Positions 41,252 through 50,159 are shown, counted from the first letter of the stretch. The stretch: DNA of 64,000 nt from CAYVOV01 sp964453525 (GCA_964453525.1 CAYVOV010000001.1:248001-312000), one strand, 5' to 3'. Notes: generated by a model from the sequence alone, not told the origin. Translations and numbers: made by a program.

Positions 41252-41515
41252 TTACTTGCGCAGACCAAGCTCTTTTATTAGTTTTCTGTAGCGGTCTACA
41301 TCTTCCCTCATCAGGAAAGCGAGCAACCGTCTTCTTTTTCCAACCAGCTTGATTAAGCCGCGCTGGGTATGAAAGTCATGCCGGTTCGCCACCATGTGAC
41401 CGGTCAACTGATTTATCCTCTCTGTCAGAATGGCTACCTGGACCTCAGTTGAGCCTGTGTCACCCTCATGAAGGGCGAACTTCTCTATTGTTTCCTTTTT
41501 CTTTTCCTTGTCCAA
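41252..41515 (-). CDS. rpsO: Ribosomal protein uS15
   Basis: An 87-residue small-subunit protein that binds 16S rRNA early in assembly. LHEGDTGSTEVQVAILTERI and DFHTQRGLIKLVGKRRRLL are diagnostic. TTG 41515 is the start, with GAGAGG about 10 nt upstream. First gene of the five-gene operon with pnp and the dap genes. Confidence 0.97.
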   Translation of the reverse strand: MDKEKKKETIEKFALHEGDTGSTEVQVAILTERINQLTGHMVANRHDFHTQRGLIKLVGKRRRLLAFLMREDVDRYRKLIKELGLRK

Positions 41516-41590
41516 ATTATACTACCTCTCTAAACTGGCCTTGTATTTACATAACCGAATAACACCTATTAAGTATATCATAAATAGATG

Positions 41591-41619
41591 ATTATATCAC
41601 ACGCCGCTACGGCTGTAAA
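41591..41619 (-). promoter_or_regulatory. Promoter of rpsO-pnp-dapB-asd-dapA
   Basis: On the minus strand TTTACA (41614-41619), 17 nt and TATAAT (41591-41596) preceded by TGA, giving the extended TGATATAAT. A second possible extended -10, TGATATACT, follows at 41572-41580. Confidence 0.7.
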
Positions 41620-41676
41620 AAGTCCATCTCCGAGGTTCTTTTTGCATTTGGTTGTTTTTCTTTACCTCACCCCTTG

Positions 41677-41830
41677 CCCCTCTCCGGCCTGAACTATTGA
41701 GAATTGTTGAAAAGCATTTAAGGCCGGAGAGGGGAGAAATAGAGAGAGGGGGCGGAGCCCCCTCTCTCAAACTCCTTCCCCCTCAAACAATAATATAATA
41801 TCGACAATAAACGGGTACTGTTTGAGGGGG
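41677..41830. repeat. Cluster of three perfect hairpins
   Basis: Three inverted repeats in a row: CCCCTCTCCGGCCT (41677-41690) with AGGCCGGAGAGGGG (41721-41734); GAGAGAGGGGGC-GGA-GCCCCCTCTCTC (41742-41768); CCCCCTCAAACA (41778-41789) with TGTTTGAGGGGG (41819-41830). All stems are perfect, 14, 12 and 12 bp. No coding frame is seen. They fill most of the gap between the divergent rpsO and ylxP genes. Confidence 0.85.
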
Positions 41831-41906
41831 ATAAAGGGGGTGACAAATTTATACCAGCCAAAACCGAATAGTACCTTAGTCACGACACTATTCTTTATTC
41901 TACCTG

Positions 41907-41935
41907 TTGACCTTGTTACTGATACCGTGTATATT
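41907..41935 (+). promoter_or_regulatory. Promoter of ylxP
   Basis: TTGACC (41907-41912), exactly 17 nt, TATATT (41930-41935). The start of transcription would be about 12 nt before ATG 41954. Confidence 0.65.
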
Positions 41936-41953
41936 TGAAACTGGATACAGGCG

Positions 41954-42253
41954 ATGCATGTCGGTGTTTGTCATATCAGACTTCGCATACCGGAAAACGG
42001 CTCCCTCAAAGACAAAAGAAGGGTACTGAAATCCATTACTTCACGGGTAACTAACAAGTTCAACGTTTCCGTTGCCGAAATAGACGATAACGACTACTGG
42101 CAGGTAGCCACCCTAGGCATTTCCTGCGTCAGCAACGATAAACGGCACGCCAATGAAATCCTTTCAAAGGTAATCAACTTTATTTCCGACCCGCGTTTTG
42201 ATGTGGAGATGCTTGATTGCAGTATTGAGATACTGCCCTTTTTCGAGATTTAA
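41954..42253 (+). CDS. ylxP: YlxP (DUF503) protein
   Basis: A 99-residue protein of the DUF503 family, with VCHIRLRIPENGSLKDKRRV at the start, FNVSVAEIDDNDYWQ and LGISCVSNDKRHANEIL. Its members are usually encoded between infB and rbfA and are thought to act in ribosome maturation. Here the gene stands 16 kb away with its own promoter. Confidence 0.92.
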   Translation: MHVGVCHIRLRIPENGSLKDKRRVLKSITSRVTNKFNVSVAEIDDNDYWQVATLGISCVSNDKRHANEILSKVINFISDPRFDVEMLDCSIEILPFFEI

Positions 42254-42283
42254 TGAATCTAAGCCACACCCAGAGTGATACTT

Positions 42284-42967
42284 ATGAGAAAAGTGCCAAA
42301 TAATTCTGTTAATACCAAGAGAATTAGAATTAACCGTAGATGGTTACCTTTATTTGTAATTATTTTACTTCTTTGTTTAGCCCTAATTGTAAAGCATCCT
42401 ATGATTGAACAGTTGACTCTAATTGTCCTTGTTTTTGTTACAGCACTATATGCAATTTTCACGTATGAACAATCAGAAGCTAGCAAGAAAATGGTAGAAG
42501 AGATGAAACTTCAGCGGCAAGCACAAATTATGCCATCGATCGTTATATATTTTGATAACCCTGTAAGCAACTTAATTGAGCTGGTAATTAAGAATATAGG
42601 TCAGGGAGTCGCAAGAAATGCATCATTTAGTATTACTCCTCCCTTAATTGATTATAAAAATAGAGATATATCGGAACTGTCATTATTTAAAATAGGTGTT
42701 AATTATTTTCCCCCAGGGAGAGAGTATCGGCAAGTTATTGATACGAGTTTAAAATTCTTTAACGAAGATGCCAAATATCCATTATCATATGAAGTTACTA
42801 TGTCATATTCCGATATTGAAGAAAATCAGATATACAACCAAGTTATACCTTTGGACCTTTCAGTTTATCGCCACCTGAAAACTCATCGTGAGAGTGATAT
42901 AGACTCACTAACAAAAGAAATATCTAAACTCGTAGAAGCACTAAAGTCCTATCAATTGAAAGGATAG
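42284..42967 (+). CDS. AT-rich orphan membrane protein with a beta-type domain
   Basis: A protein of about 227 residues with two hydrophobic helices near the start (LPLFVIILLLCLALIV and LTLIVLVFVTALYAIF), a short coil, and then a beta-rich region with VIKNIGQGVARNASFSITPP. That phrase is frequent in uncharacterised bacterial membrane proteins. No family name can be given. GTG 42275 is an alternative start; neither has a good ribosome site. Base composition is AT-rich compared with ylxP and the helicase around it, suggesting transfer. Confidence 0.65.
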   Translation: MRKVPNNSVNTKRIRINRRWLPLFVIILLLCLALIVKHPMIEQLTLIVLVFVTALYAIFTYEQSEASKKMVEEMKLQRQAQIMPSIVIYFDNPVSNLIELVIKNIGQGVARNASFSITPPLIDYKNRDISELSLFKIGVNYFPPGREYRQVIDTSLKFFNEDAKYPLSYEVTMSYSDIEENQIYNQVIPLDLSVYRHLKTHRESDIDSLTKEISKLVEALKSYQLKG

Positions 42968-43011
42968 GTTATAAATTAGATTCCTCATACTTAGCTAAAT
43001 GGAGCCTCCTT

Positions 43012-45306
43012 ATGGACGCTACAGTCTTCCTCAACTATCTTCGGTCTCAGGACAACTATAATAACCAGATTGCCCACGTCGAGCATATTGGGCCGCGTGG
43101 GGCGCGGTATGCAGCCCTGGATACACCTCTACCGGCAAGCCTTCAAAGCTGCCTTGAAAAGCAGGGAATTTCAGCACTCTACACTCACCAGGCAGAGGCG
43201 GTGAACAACGCCCGGCAGGGCAGGAACGTAATGGTGGCAACCTCGAGCGCCAGCGGCAAAAGTCTCTGCTACAACATCGCCGCTGCCGAGACCTTACTCG
43301 CCGAAGCCAACAGCCGCGCCATTTACCTTTTCCCGACAAAAGCCCTGGCCCAGGACCAGCTTCGTGTACTGAGAGAGCTATTTTCTCCGGGTCTTTTCAG
43401 CTACCATGATTTTTCCACCTTCGACGGCGATACGCCCCAGGCGGAGCGTGCCGAGATAAGGAGACGGGCAAAAATAATACTTACCAATCCGGATATGCTT
43501 CATGTTGGCATTATGCCCAATCACCGTACCTGGGCCAGGTTTCTCCGCAGTCTGAAATATGTCGTTATTGATGAAGCCCATATCTACCGCGGCGTCTTTG
43601 GCTCTCACGTCGGCGGTGTAATGCGCCGGTTGCACCGTTTATGCCGGCTTTACGGCTCAAATCCCGTGTTTATCTGCTGCTCGGCTACCATCGCCAATCC
43701 CGGTGACCATGCCGAGAAGCTGACCGGTCTGCCCTTCACCGTGGTTGACAATGACGGCTCTCCCCACGGAGGGAAAGAATTCGTTTTCTGGGAACCGCCG
43801 ATTATAGATAAGGTTAAAAGCACCCGGCGTAGTGCCAACAGTGAAGCGACCAACCTTTTCACCGAACTTGTCAGCCAGGAAATACGCACCCTGACCTTTG
43901 CCCAGACCCGCCGCGTTACCGAACTTATTTATGTTTACACACGGGACAGGCTGGCCGAAAATAATCCGAGCCTGGCGGAACGAATCAAGGCTTACCGTGC
44001 CGGATATTTACCCCAGGAACGGCGCCAGATAGAGAAGGAGCTTTTCAGCGGCCAACTGCTGGGAGTCGTAGCTACCGTTGCTCTGGAGCTGGGCATAGAT
44101 ATCGGTGACCTGGATGCAACGGTACTCAATGGCTACCCGGGGAGTATTGCCAGCACCTGGCAGCAGGCAGGCAGGAGCGGCCGCGGCAAAGAGCAGTCTA
44201 TTAGCTTCCTTATCGGATGGGATAATCCTCTGGACCAGTATTTTATGCACCACCCGGAGGCATTTTTCAGGAAAAGCGTTGAGAATGCCCTGGTGAATCC
44301 AGATAACCACTATATCCTGAGAGGACATCTGCTTTGTGCCGCCTGGGAACTGCCCCTGACCCGTGACGATGAAAACTTTTTCGGGCCTCTCTTTTCGGTT
44401 GGAGTAGCGGAGCTTGAAGAAGAGGGACTGCTCAGAGAACGTCGGTATAAATGGTATTTGTCACCCACGATATCCTATCCCGCCCAGGCGATTAACATAC
44501 GCTCAACATCAGGTGAGAATTATATAGTAATCGATACCTCCACCGGAGCGATGCTCGAGACGGTGGAGGCAAGTGTCGCTTTCTTCCAGATACATCCCGG
44601 TGCCATTTATCTTCACCAGGGAGAGTCCTATATCATTAACCGGCTCGACCTTGCCGAGCATACCGCCTATGCAGCACCGACCAACGCCAACTATTACACA
44701 ATGACAAAAGAAATCGAGGACATACGCATTATGAAACAGCTCCGGAGCCGGAGTAGTGGCAATGTTAAGGTATACCTGGGGGAAGTGACGGTTACAAACG
44801 ACGTGGTGGGGTTTAAGAAAAAGGCACAGTATACCGATGAAGTAATCGGAGAGGAGCCGCTTGACCTGCCCCAGATAAAATTTCCCACCGTTGCTTTGTG
44901 GTTCGACCTGCCGCCGGAAGCAGTAGCAAAGGTGGACAGGGCAGGACTCGACTTCGCCGGCGGTTTACACGCCCTCGAGCATGCTGCAATTTCAATGCTT
45001 CCCCTGTTCACTCTCTGCGACCGCAATGACATTGGCGGTGTATCTACTCCCCTTCACCCTGATACCGGTAGTGCTCAGATATTTATCTATGACGCCTATC
45101 CCGGCGGCATCGGCATTGCCGAAAAAGGTTTCGAGCTCATCGAGCAGCTCTGGCAGGCAACTCTGGATGTAATTAACGACTGCCCCTGCCAGGACGGATG
45201 CCCGAGCTGTATTCAGTCCCCCAAGTGCGGTAACAATAACAAGCCCCTGGACAAAGAAGCTGCTAAAGTCTTGCTGAAATGTCTGCTGGAGAAAAATGAC
45301 CGGTAA
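43012..45306 (+). CDS. MrfA/YprA-like DEAD/H helicase with DUF1998
   Basis: A 764-residue superfamily 2 helicase. Motif I is ATSSASGKSLCYN, motif II VIDEAHIYRG, motif III ICCSATIANP and motif VI QQAGRSGRG. The C-terminal DUF1998 region ends in four cysteines, CPCQDGCPSCIQSPKCG, likely binding zinc. This is the architecture of B. subtilis MrfA (YprA), a 3'-5' helicase of a mitomycin-lesion repair path that works with the nuclease MrfB. No MrfB-like gene is beside it. Its last codons overlap the relic gene that follows. Confidence 0.9.
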   Translation: MDATVFLNYLRSQDNYNNQIAHVEHIGPRGARYAALDTPLPASLQSCLEKQGISALYTHQAEAVNNARQGRNVMVATSSASGKSLCYNIAAAETLLAEANSRAIYLFPTKALAQDQLRVLRELFSPGLFSYHDFSTFDGDTPQAERAEIRRRAKIILTNPDMLHVGIMPNHRTWARFLRSLKYVVIDEAHIYRGVFGSHVGGVMRRLHRLCRLYGSNPVFICCSATIANPGDHAEKLTGLPFTVVDNDGSPHGGKEFVFWEPPIIDKVKSTRRSANSEATNLFTELVSQEIRTLTFAQTRRVTELIYVYTRDRLAENNPSLAERIKAYRAGYLPQERRQIEKELFSGQLLGVVATVALELGIDIGDLDATVLNGYPGSIASTWQQAGRSGRGKEQSISFLIGWDNPLDQYFMHHPEAFFRKSVENALVNPDNHYILRGHLLCAAWELPLTRDDENFFGPLFSVGVAELEEEGLLRERRYKWYLSPTISYPAQAINIRSTSGENYIVIDTSTGAMLETVEASVAFFQIHPGAIYLHQGESYIINRLDLAEHTAYAAPTNANYYTMTKEIEDIRIMKQLRSRSSGNVKVYLGEVTVTNDVVGFKKKAQYTDEVIGEEPLDLPQIKFPTVALWFDLPPEAVAKVDRAGLDFAGGLHALEHAAISMLPLFTLCDRNDIGGVSTPLHPDTGSAQIFIYDAYPGGIGIAEKGFELIEQLWQATLDVINDCPCQDGCPSCIQSPKCGNNNKPLDKEAAKVLLKCLLEKNDR

Positions 45307-45424
45307 AATGAGGTCGTACTCCGGCTTACCGGTTCTTACGCTGGCACTGGCAGACGGAAGCCCCCGGTTCCTTTTTAATCCCTCGCCGGTGACGGTCATT
45401 AGTTTAAGAGCAAACGAAATCTGA
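45296..45424 (+). pseudogene. Remnant of an MTGKM-leader exported protein
   Basis: A 42-codon frame that begins MTGKMRSYSGLPVLTLALAD and contains RFLFNPSPVTV, aligning without gaps to the start of the protein at 48001 (MTGKMKLYIGLLALVLALTG, then WFLFNPSPVIEV). After that the match stops and a TGA follows. The first bases overlap the helicase stop. The hydrophobic core is broken by charged residues, so the copy is probably dead. It marks the left edge of the duplicated-leader region. Confidence 0.65.
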
Positions 45425-45457
45425 TATTTGTACTAACCCGATGTTAACTTAATCAGG

Positions 45458-45463
45458 TATAAT
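45458..45463 (+). promoter_or_regulatory. Possible -10 box for the exported-protein run
   Basis: A perfect TATAAT about 100 nt before ATG 45567, with no good -35 box. Weak evidence, but this is the first promoter-like sequence before the run of exported proteins. Confidence 0.3.
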
Positions 45464-45566
45464 GTCCGCTTAGAACTAAATCGTATATGAATAATAATGT
45501 TATTGTGATACTTTTCTTTCTAATCCGTATGTATAGATAAAGCTTCTTTACGGAGGGCGAGGTTAT

Positions 45567-46658
45567 ATGGCTGGTTTCAAAAGTTTTTCTGGAATACAGG
45601 GTAGCCTGCGCGGGATATTCGCAGGTATCAAGAAATGGCAGGTAGCCGCGACAGCGGTGGTGGTTACGGTGCTGGTTCTCAGTGCGCTCTGGGGGATGGG
45701 GATAATAAAGCTACCCTCTAAGGTTGGAGAAGCTTCTCCTGCCGCCACCGAATCCGGGGTCACATCAGGTCCTCCCCGGCGAAGCGGTGGAGGTGGAGAG
45801 GCAAGCTGGGCTTATGCCTACCACAGTGTGGATGACCTGTGTACTCACTCGGATATCATTGCCATCGGTACGGTGAAAAAGGCTATCGAGTCAAGAGAAG
45901 AAGGAACAAGGCTGTACATGACCTACTGGGCTTTCCGGGTGGAGGAAGTGTTAAAGGGAAAGGAGACCGGCGAACTCACTGTCGTCCAGATGGGTTCGCC
46001 CGATGTGCCCGGTTCGGACATGAAAGCCGACCCGCTGTTTCTTCCCGGAGACCGCTACCTGCTCTTTCTCAAGGAGAGCAGCACGGGCAATCTTTATTTT
46101 CATCCCCAAGGAAGATTCATGGTCTGGGAAAATAAAGTTTATTCAATGAACTATATTCTGGCTGATGGGGCAAGTCTCCGCCCTGTGCCTGAACTCAATC
46201 TCAATGGCGTGGACCTGGATATCATTACCGGCAAAGTCACTGGAATAGTGGACTCCGTTCAGCTTCTATTTACCCGGTATAAGTCGAGGTTACCAGGCGA
46301 TATTATGCGCTATCCGGCCGGAGTAACTCTTGATGTTTATGCCAACCTGTCTACCGGCAAGAATGGGCCGGGCAAAATCACCTACTCAATCGATAAGGAG
46401 TCCCTTCCTGAAGGCCTTATTATAAGCATCAGGCTGGCTGAGTTCAGTGCCGACCCGTATACAGAATATGAATCAAGACTTATAATAATGGCGAATGTTC
46501 CTCCGGGCACCTACCGGATACCGTTGGAATACCACTTCGAAGGAGTCGGCTCCGGGAGCCGCTCAATCACGCTTCATACCTATTCCGTCAATCCTGAAGA
46601 TACAGTTACTGATGAAGAGCTAATCGAAAGGGGCTTAAAACCTCCGGGAGGAAAGTAA
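45567..46658 (+). CDS. Membrane-anchored extracellular protein, unknown
   Basis: A 363-residue protein with one transmembrane segment at about residues 28-46, a Gly/Pro/Ser-rich linker (SGPPRRSGGGGEASW) and an outside domain. That domain holds DDLCTHSDIIAIGTVKKAI and FRVEEVLKGKETGELTVVQM, a beta-barrel-like pattern found in uncharacterised exported proteins, then a second beta domain late (PGTYRIPLEYHFEG). GGAGG precedes ATG 45567. It is the first intact gene in a run of same-strand exported proteins. Function unknown. Confidence 0.75.
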   Translation: MAGFKSFSGIQGSLRGIFAGIKKWQVAATAVVVTVLVLSALWGMGIIKLPSKVGEASPAATESGVTSGPPRRSGGGGEASWAYAYHSVDDLCTHSDIIAIGTVKKAIESREEGTRLYMTYWAFRVEEVLKGKETGELTVVQMGSPDVPGSDMKADPLFLPGDRYLLFLKESSTGNLYFHPQGRFMVWENKVYSMNYILADGASLRPVPELNLNGVDLDIITGKVTGIVDSVQLLFTRYKSRLPGDIMRYPAGVTLDVYANLSTGKNGPGKITYSIDKESLPEGLIISIRLAEFSADPYTEYESRLIIMANVPPGTYRIPLEYHFEGVGSGSRSITLHTYSVNPEDTVTDEELIERGLKPPGGK

Positions 46659-46812
46659 AACGGTTATTTTCCAGCCCGGTCATAACTTTTTAGCAAAAAC
46701 AGCGTTATTAATACTAAAGCCATGCTTGATGATGAAGTATCCGGGGTAAAGAAGGTGTTCATCTCTGGCTTGGAACATGCGAAAACAGAAGTTTGCTGAC
46801 GATTTATAGAAA

Positions 46813-47934
46813 ATGACAGGCAAAATGAAACTGTATACCGGCATGCTCTTTCTGGGAGTGGTAATAATAGCCGGTGGTACCTGGCTGTTACTTAACCGGA
46901 CCCCGCAGACCGGCATTCCGGAAGAGACGTCTCCCCTTGAGAAGTCTATGGTGAAGGTGTTCGAGACGGGAGCATCCGAGTCGCCGGTAGCTTTCGGAAT
47001 CGTCGTTGGTGACGGTAATCAGGTACTGACCGTTCTCGATTATGAGGAATATACCCCCACCCCCGGCAGCCTGGAAGTCATTGCTGCCACGGGTGACCGG
47101 TTCAGCGCCTCCGTAAAGGCAATCGATCCGCATACCAGCGCCACCCTGCTCCGGGTGGAAGGTGCTGAACTGCCGCCGTGCAGTACCGGTGATTCTGCAA
47201 ACATGCGGCGGGGACAGGAAGTGTTCGTCCAGGGATGGCACTCCGGGACGACATTTAAAAAAGCCTCAGCGACGATAAGCTACCTGAGCGACTGGCCACT
47301 GAATTTTCATGTGGACATTTCCCATGAGGCGATGAAGACTGGAAACGCTGTTACCGGACAGGGGGCTGCCATCACCGATGTGGTTGGTAACGTCATCGGG
47401 CTGACAGGAACAGTCTACAATAAACTGATACCGATATTGGGTGGGCCCGGTATAATACCGTTCTGTGTTCCGATAAACAGTGCCCTTGAGCTGCTGGATC
47501 CGGATGCCGCAGGTCGGGCGTGGGCGGAAGGCCCGGCGGTAACCACCATACTTGCCGAAAGCGGTGGCACATCTGTTCTCGGCAATATACTGCCCTCCGT
47601 TTCCGCCTATGACCTGATGACCGAAGCCGCGAATGAACTCCTTGCAACGCTGGGAAAGCCACTGGACGATAACGACGCCCTGGCAGAGCATTATCTGCTC
47701 TTTACCTGGCCGCCCCCTACTGATGGCATATTGCTGACCCTGTGTTACCCTGATTTGCAGGAGTTGAGAAATATTAATGGTAAGTTAATTGCCCGGGCGA
47801 AATGGGTGGGGCTGCAATGGAACCGGAGTGAAGGCAAGCCAGACCGCCTTTTTTACGGCACCGAACCTTACGAAGTGGAGGGCATCTTCGAACTGACCGG
47901 GGATACGGCTTATCTTGAAAGCACTTTGAAATAG
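46813..47934 (+). CDS. HtrA/trypsin-fold pseudoprotease, membrane-anchored
   Basis: A 373-residue protein with the leader MTGKMKLYTGMLFLGVV (one transmembrane helix to about residue 28). Residues 58-200 follow the strand order of HtrA-type serine proteases: AFGIVVGDGNQVLTVLDY, DRFSASVKAIDPHTSATLLR, GDSANMRRGQEVFVQGW and TGNAVTGQGAAITDVVGNVI. The catalytic His expected after VLT is missing, the Asp position is in HTSATLL, and the Ser loop GNSGGP reads GNAVTG. All three triad residues are absent. The C-terminal region is unknown. A binding role outside the cell is inferred. Confidence 0.65.
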   Translation: MTGKMKLYTGMLFLGVVIIAGGTWLLLNRTPQTGIPEETSPLEKSMVKVFETGASESPVAFGIVVGDGNQVLTVLDYEEYTPTPGSLEVIAATGDRFSASVKAIDPHTSATLLRVEGAELPPCSTGDSANMRRGQEVFVQGWHSGTTFKKASATISYLSDWPLNFHVDISHEAMKTGNAVTGQGAAITDVVGNVIGLTGTVYNKLIPILGGPGIIPFCVPINSALELLDPDAAGRAWAEGPAVTTILAESGGTSVLGNILPSVSAYDLMTEAANELLATLGKPLDDNDALAEHYLLFTWPPPTDGILLTLCYPDLQELRNINGKLIARAKWVGLQWNRSEGKPDRLFYGTEPYEVEGIFELTGDTAYLESTLK

Positions 47935-48000
47935 CACTATAGTATTCGTCTACGACCCGGAAAATGTAAAAGCAATAATCTCACTGAGGATTTATAAAAA

Positions 48001-48579
48001 ATGACCGGTAAAATGAAACTTTATATCGGGTTGCTGGCTCTGGTGCTGGCGCTGACCGGCGGAGGTCTATGGTTTCTTTTTAATCCGTCGCCGGTAATCG
48101 AGGTGCCTGAAGGTGAGCCGGTGATTGTGATGGATGCAGACTCGGTTATGGGTGGAAAAAGAAGTCAGGTATTAATCTATGAGAATGGTACTGTTATCTT
48201 TCATGAAGATAAGGGACTGCGACCTCCTCCACCGCCGGGAGAATCGGCAATAAGGACCTGGAAAACAGGCAAACTCACTCCGGAAGAAGTCAATAATTTA
48301 ATCAGTTATATAAAGAGTATCCACTTTGATGAACTGGATTCCTTCTACGAGCACATGACCGTAATCTCCGGAGCGGGAACGATGAGTGACCTGCGTTTTA
48401 CCTTTTCAGTAGATTCAGGAAATATCAAGAACACAGTACAAGCGATAGGTTACCATCCGCCGGGCAGCAACCATCCGGACCGGGAACTGCCATATCCTCT
48501 GGGAGAGATATATACAAGGCTCAACGATATCATCGAAAACAGGACAGAAGAAATCTACCGGGAGGCTCTCTCCGAGTAG
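48001..48579 (+). CDS. Membrane-anchored exported protein, unknown
   Basis: A 192-residue protein with the same leader as the gene before it (MTGKMKLYIGLLALVLALTG), one transmembrane helix and an outside domain. The domain includes SQVLIYENGTVIFHEDKG, a Pro-rich loop (LRPPPPPGE) and LTPEEVNNLISYIKSIHFDE, similar in layout to DUF6438-like exported domains. The region before the start codon (GATTTATARAAAATGAC) is also conserved with the gene at 46813. Function unknown. Confidence 0.72.
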   Translation: MTGKMKLYIGLLALVLALTGGGLWFLFNPSPVIEVPEGEPVIVMDADSVMGGKRSQVLIYENGTVIFHEDKGLRPPPPPGESAIRTWKTGKLTPEEVNNLISYIKSIHFDELDSFYEHMTVISGAGTMSDLRFTFSVDSGNIKNTVQAIGYHPPGSNHPDRELPYPLGEIYTRLNDIIENRTEEIYREALSE

Positions 48580-48601
48580 AACGTTTTCAGGAGGAAGTGA
48601 A

Positions 48602-50119
48602 ATGAGAAACAGGCTGTTCAGTATATCACTGGCCACGATTCTTCTCATCACCGGCTCCTTGCTTGTCCCTCCGTCACTGGTGAAGGCAGACGGCGGACCT
48701 GTTCTCAGCGACCCTGAGCTGTGGGCGCAACTGAAGGAAGGGCAGCAGACGGCAGTCATCACCCTTAAGGACAATGATACTGCCGATGTCGACCTGTTCG
48801 TCTCAATGCTGGACGAAAGCGGGCAGTCGCATCAGGTTGTTTTCTTTGTTCCGCTGGGAATGGAAGCCTCGGATTTTGGCGTCATTGAGAGGACATCTCT
48901 CGACTTCGACCGGGAACTTACCGAGGAACTTGATGAAGCACTGCGCCAGGAGGTGTATAACAAACGGAATGTACGCCTGTCCCTGCTGCCACCGTCGGCA
49001 GTTATCAACGGCGGCTGGATGCTGGCGGTGTGGTTCCCGGTACTGCTTAGTGGCTGTGCATCTATTGGAGAAGCACCGGAGGCAACCTACGAGACCGAAA
49101 GCTCACGGGTGGATATCTATGGACTCGATAAAGACACCAGCCTGGATGTGCTGATAAGCACCACCGGACTGGACCCTTCGGTAAAAGAGACCCTGTCCCG
49201 GCTGAGAGGGCAGCGTATCGCCATAGTCACCCTTCAGACCCAGCCGGCCGTATCGGACGGTGACGGCTCTTCCCGCAGGGGCGGGCAGCCGGGTATTCAC
49301 CTGTCCTGGACGGCATCGCTGGCTCCGCAGTCCGCCACCGCCGCCTATTCGTATCCGCTGGGTACCGGCTCGGCATGGGCTCACCCCATAGAGATGACCC
49401 GTGTTTACGTGGTCGCTCCGCCCGGTGTAGATTTCACCGTGCAGTATCCCGAGCTGGGCGATGAAAAGTCAGGCTTTACCCAGGGGCTTTTCGGCCTCCC
49501 GCAGCCGAATATTATCCATTTGCACCACATCCCCGCTTATGCAGTTGACGAGGCATACGGCAGCTTCGGACGTATCTGGAGAGGTACTTACACTCAGAGT
49601 AACTCGGCGGAAGATATTACCATTGTCGTAGGTGCGTCAGGCGAATTTTTCCCCGCCTTTCAGCGTGTATTTGTCGGATGGGGAACAATACCGAACCTGA
49701 TAATCGGGCTGCTACTGGCGCTGGCGGTGTGGGTAACAGCCTGGCGTTACATTATGCCGCGTATGGCGGAAGCGGAGTATAGCTGGCGCAGTCCCAGACT
49801 ATGGCGGGATGCCCTCATTTACCCGTCGATAAACGCCATTTTAATCCTGGGTGCTGTATCGATAGTCGTCATCCTCTACTTTGCCGCTGGAAGATATACT
49901 GGGATATGGATTCTGGCCGCTCTCATACTGACAGTTATCATTGGGCTACCTTTAGTGTTTGCTGTACCCGGCGTTATATACCTGCTGAAGAAAGGCTGGC
50001 ATAGCTTCAATGCCACCAGGTCACAGGCAGTAAAAGCCTTTATCGTGGTCTGCCTGGCTGCCAACGTCGCCTACCTGGTGCTGGCTTTCGGCTACACGGC
50101 GCTGATTGGTGTTTTATAG
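48602..50119 (+). CDS. Exported protein with four C-terminal membrane helices
   Basis: A 505-residue protein. A signal peptide ends near ADGGPV (residue ~30); a large outside part follows to about residue 360, then four hydrophobic helices (for example LIIGLLLALAVWVTAWRYI and IFAILILGAVS-like segments). The beginning ADGGPVLSDPELWAQLKEG is reminiscent of DUF2330 exported proteins, but the match is short. A Gly/Ser-rich loop lies near residue 225. It starts 22 nt after the previous gene, with AGGAGG near its ATG. Function unknown. Confidence 0.7.
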   Translation: MRNRLFSISLATILLITGSLLVPPSLVKADGGPVLSDPELWAQLKEGQQTAVITLKDNDTADVDLFVSMLDESGQSHQVVFFVPLGMEASDFGVIERTSLDFDRELTEELDEALRQEVYNKRNVRLSLLPPSAVINGGWMLAVWFPVLLSGCASIGEAPEATYETESSRVDIYGLDKDTSLDVLISTTGLDPSVKETLSRLRGQRIAIVTLQTQPAVSDGDGSSRRGGQPGIHLSWTASLAPQSATAAYSYPLGTGSAWAHPIEMTRVYVVAPPGVDFTVQYPELGDEKSGFTQGLFGLPQPNIIHLHHIPAYAVDEAYGSFGRIWRGTYTQSNSAEDITIVVGASGEFFPAFQRVFVGWGTIPNLIIGLLLALAVWVTAWRYIMPRMAEAEYSWRSPRLWRDALIYPSINAILILGAVSIVVILYFAAGRYTGIWILAALILTVIIGLPLVFAVPGVIYLLKKGWHSFNATRSQAVKAFIVVCLAANVAYLVLAFGYTALIGVL

Positions 50120-50159
50120 GAGACACTTTATTTTTTGGAGTCCATAAGCGGGAGATAAA

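Noticed and set aside
41677..41830. Possible CRISPR array
   Set aside because: The three hairpins differ in sequence and there are no equal spacers or repeats, and no cas genes are near.
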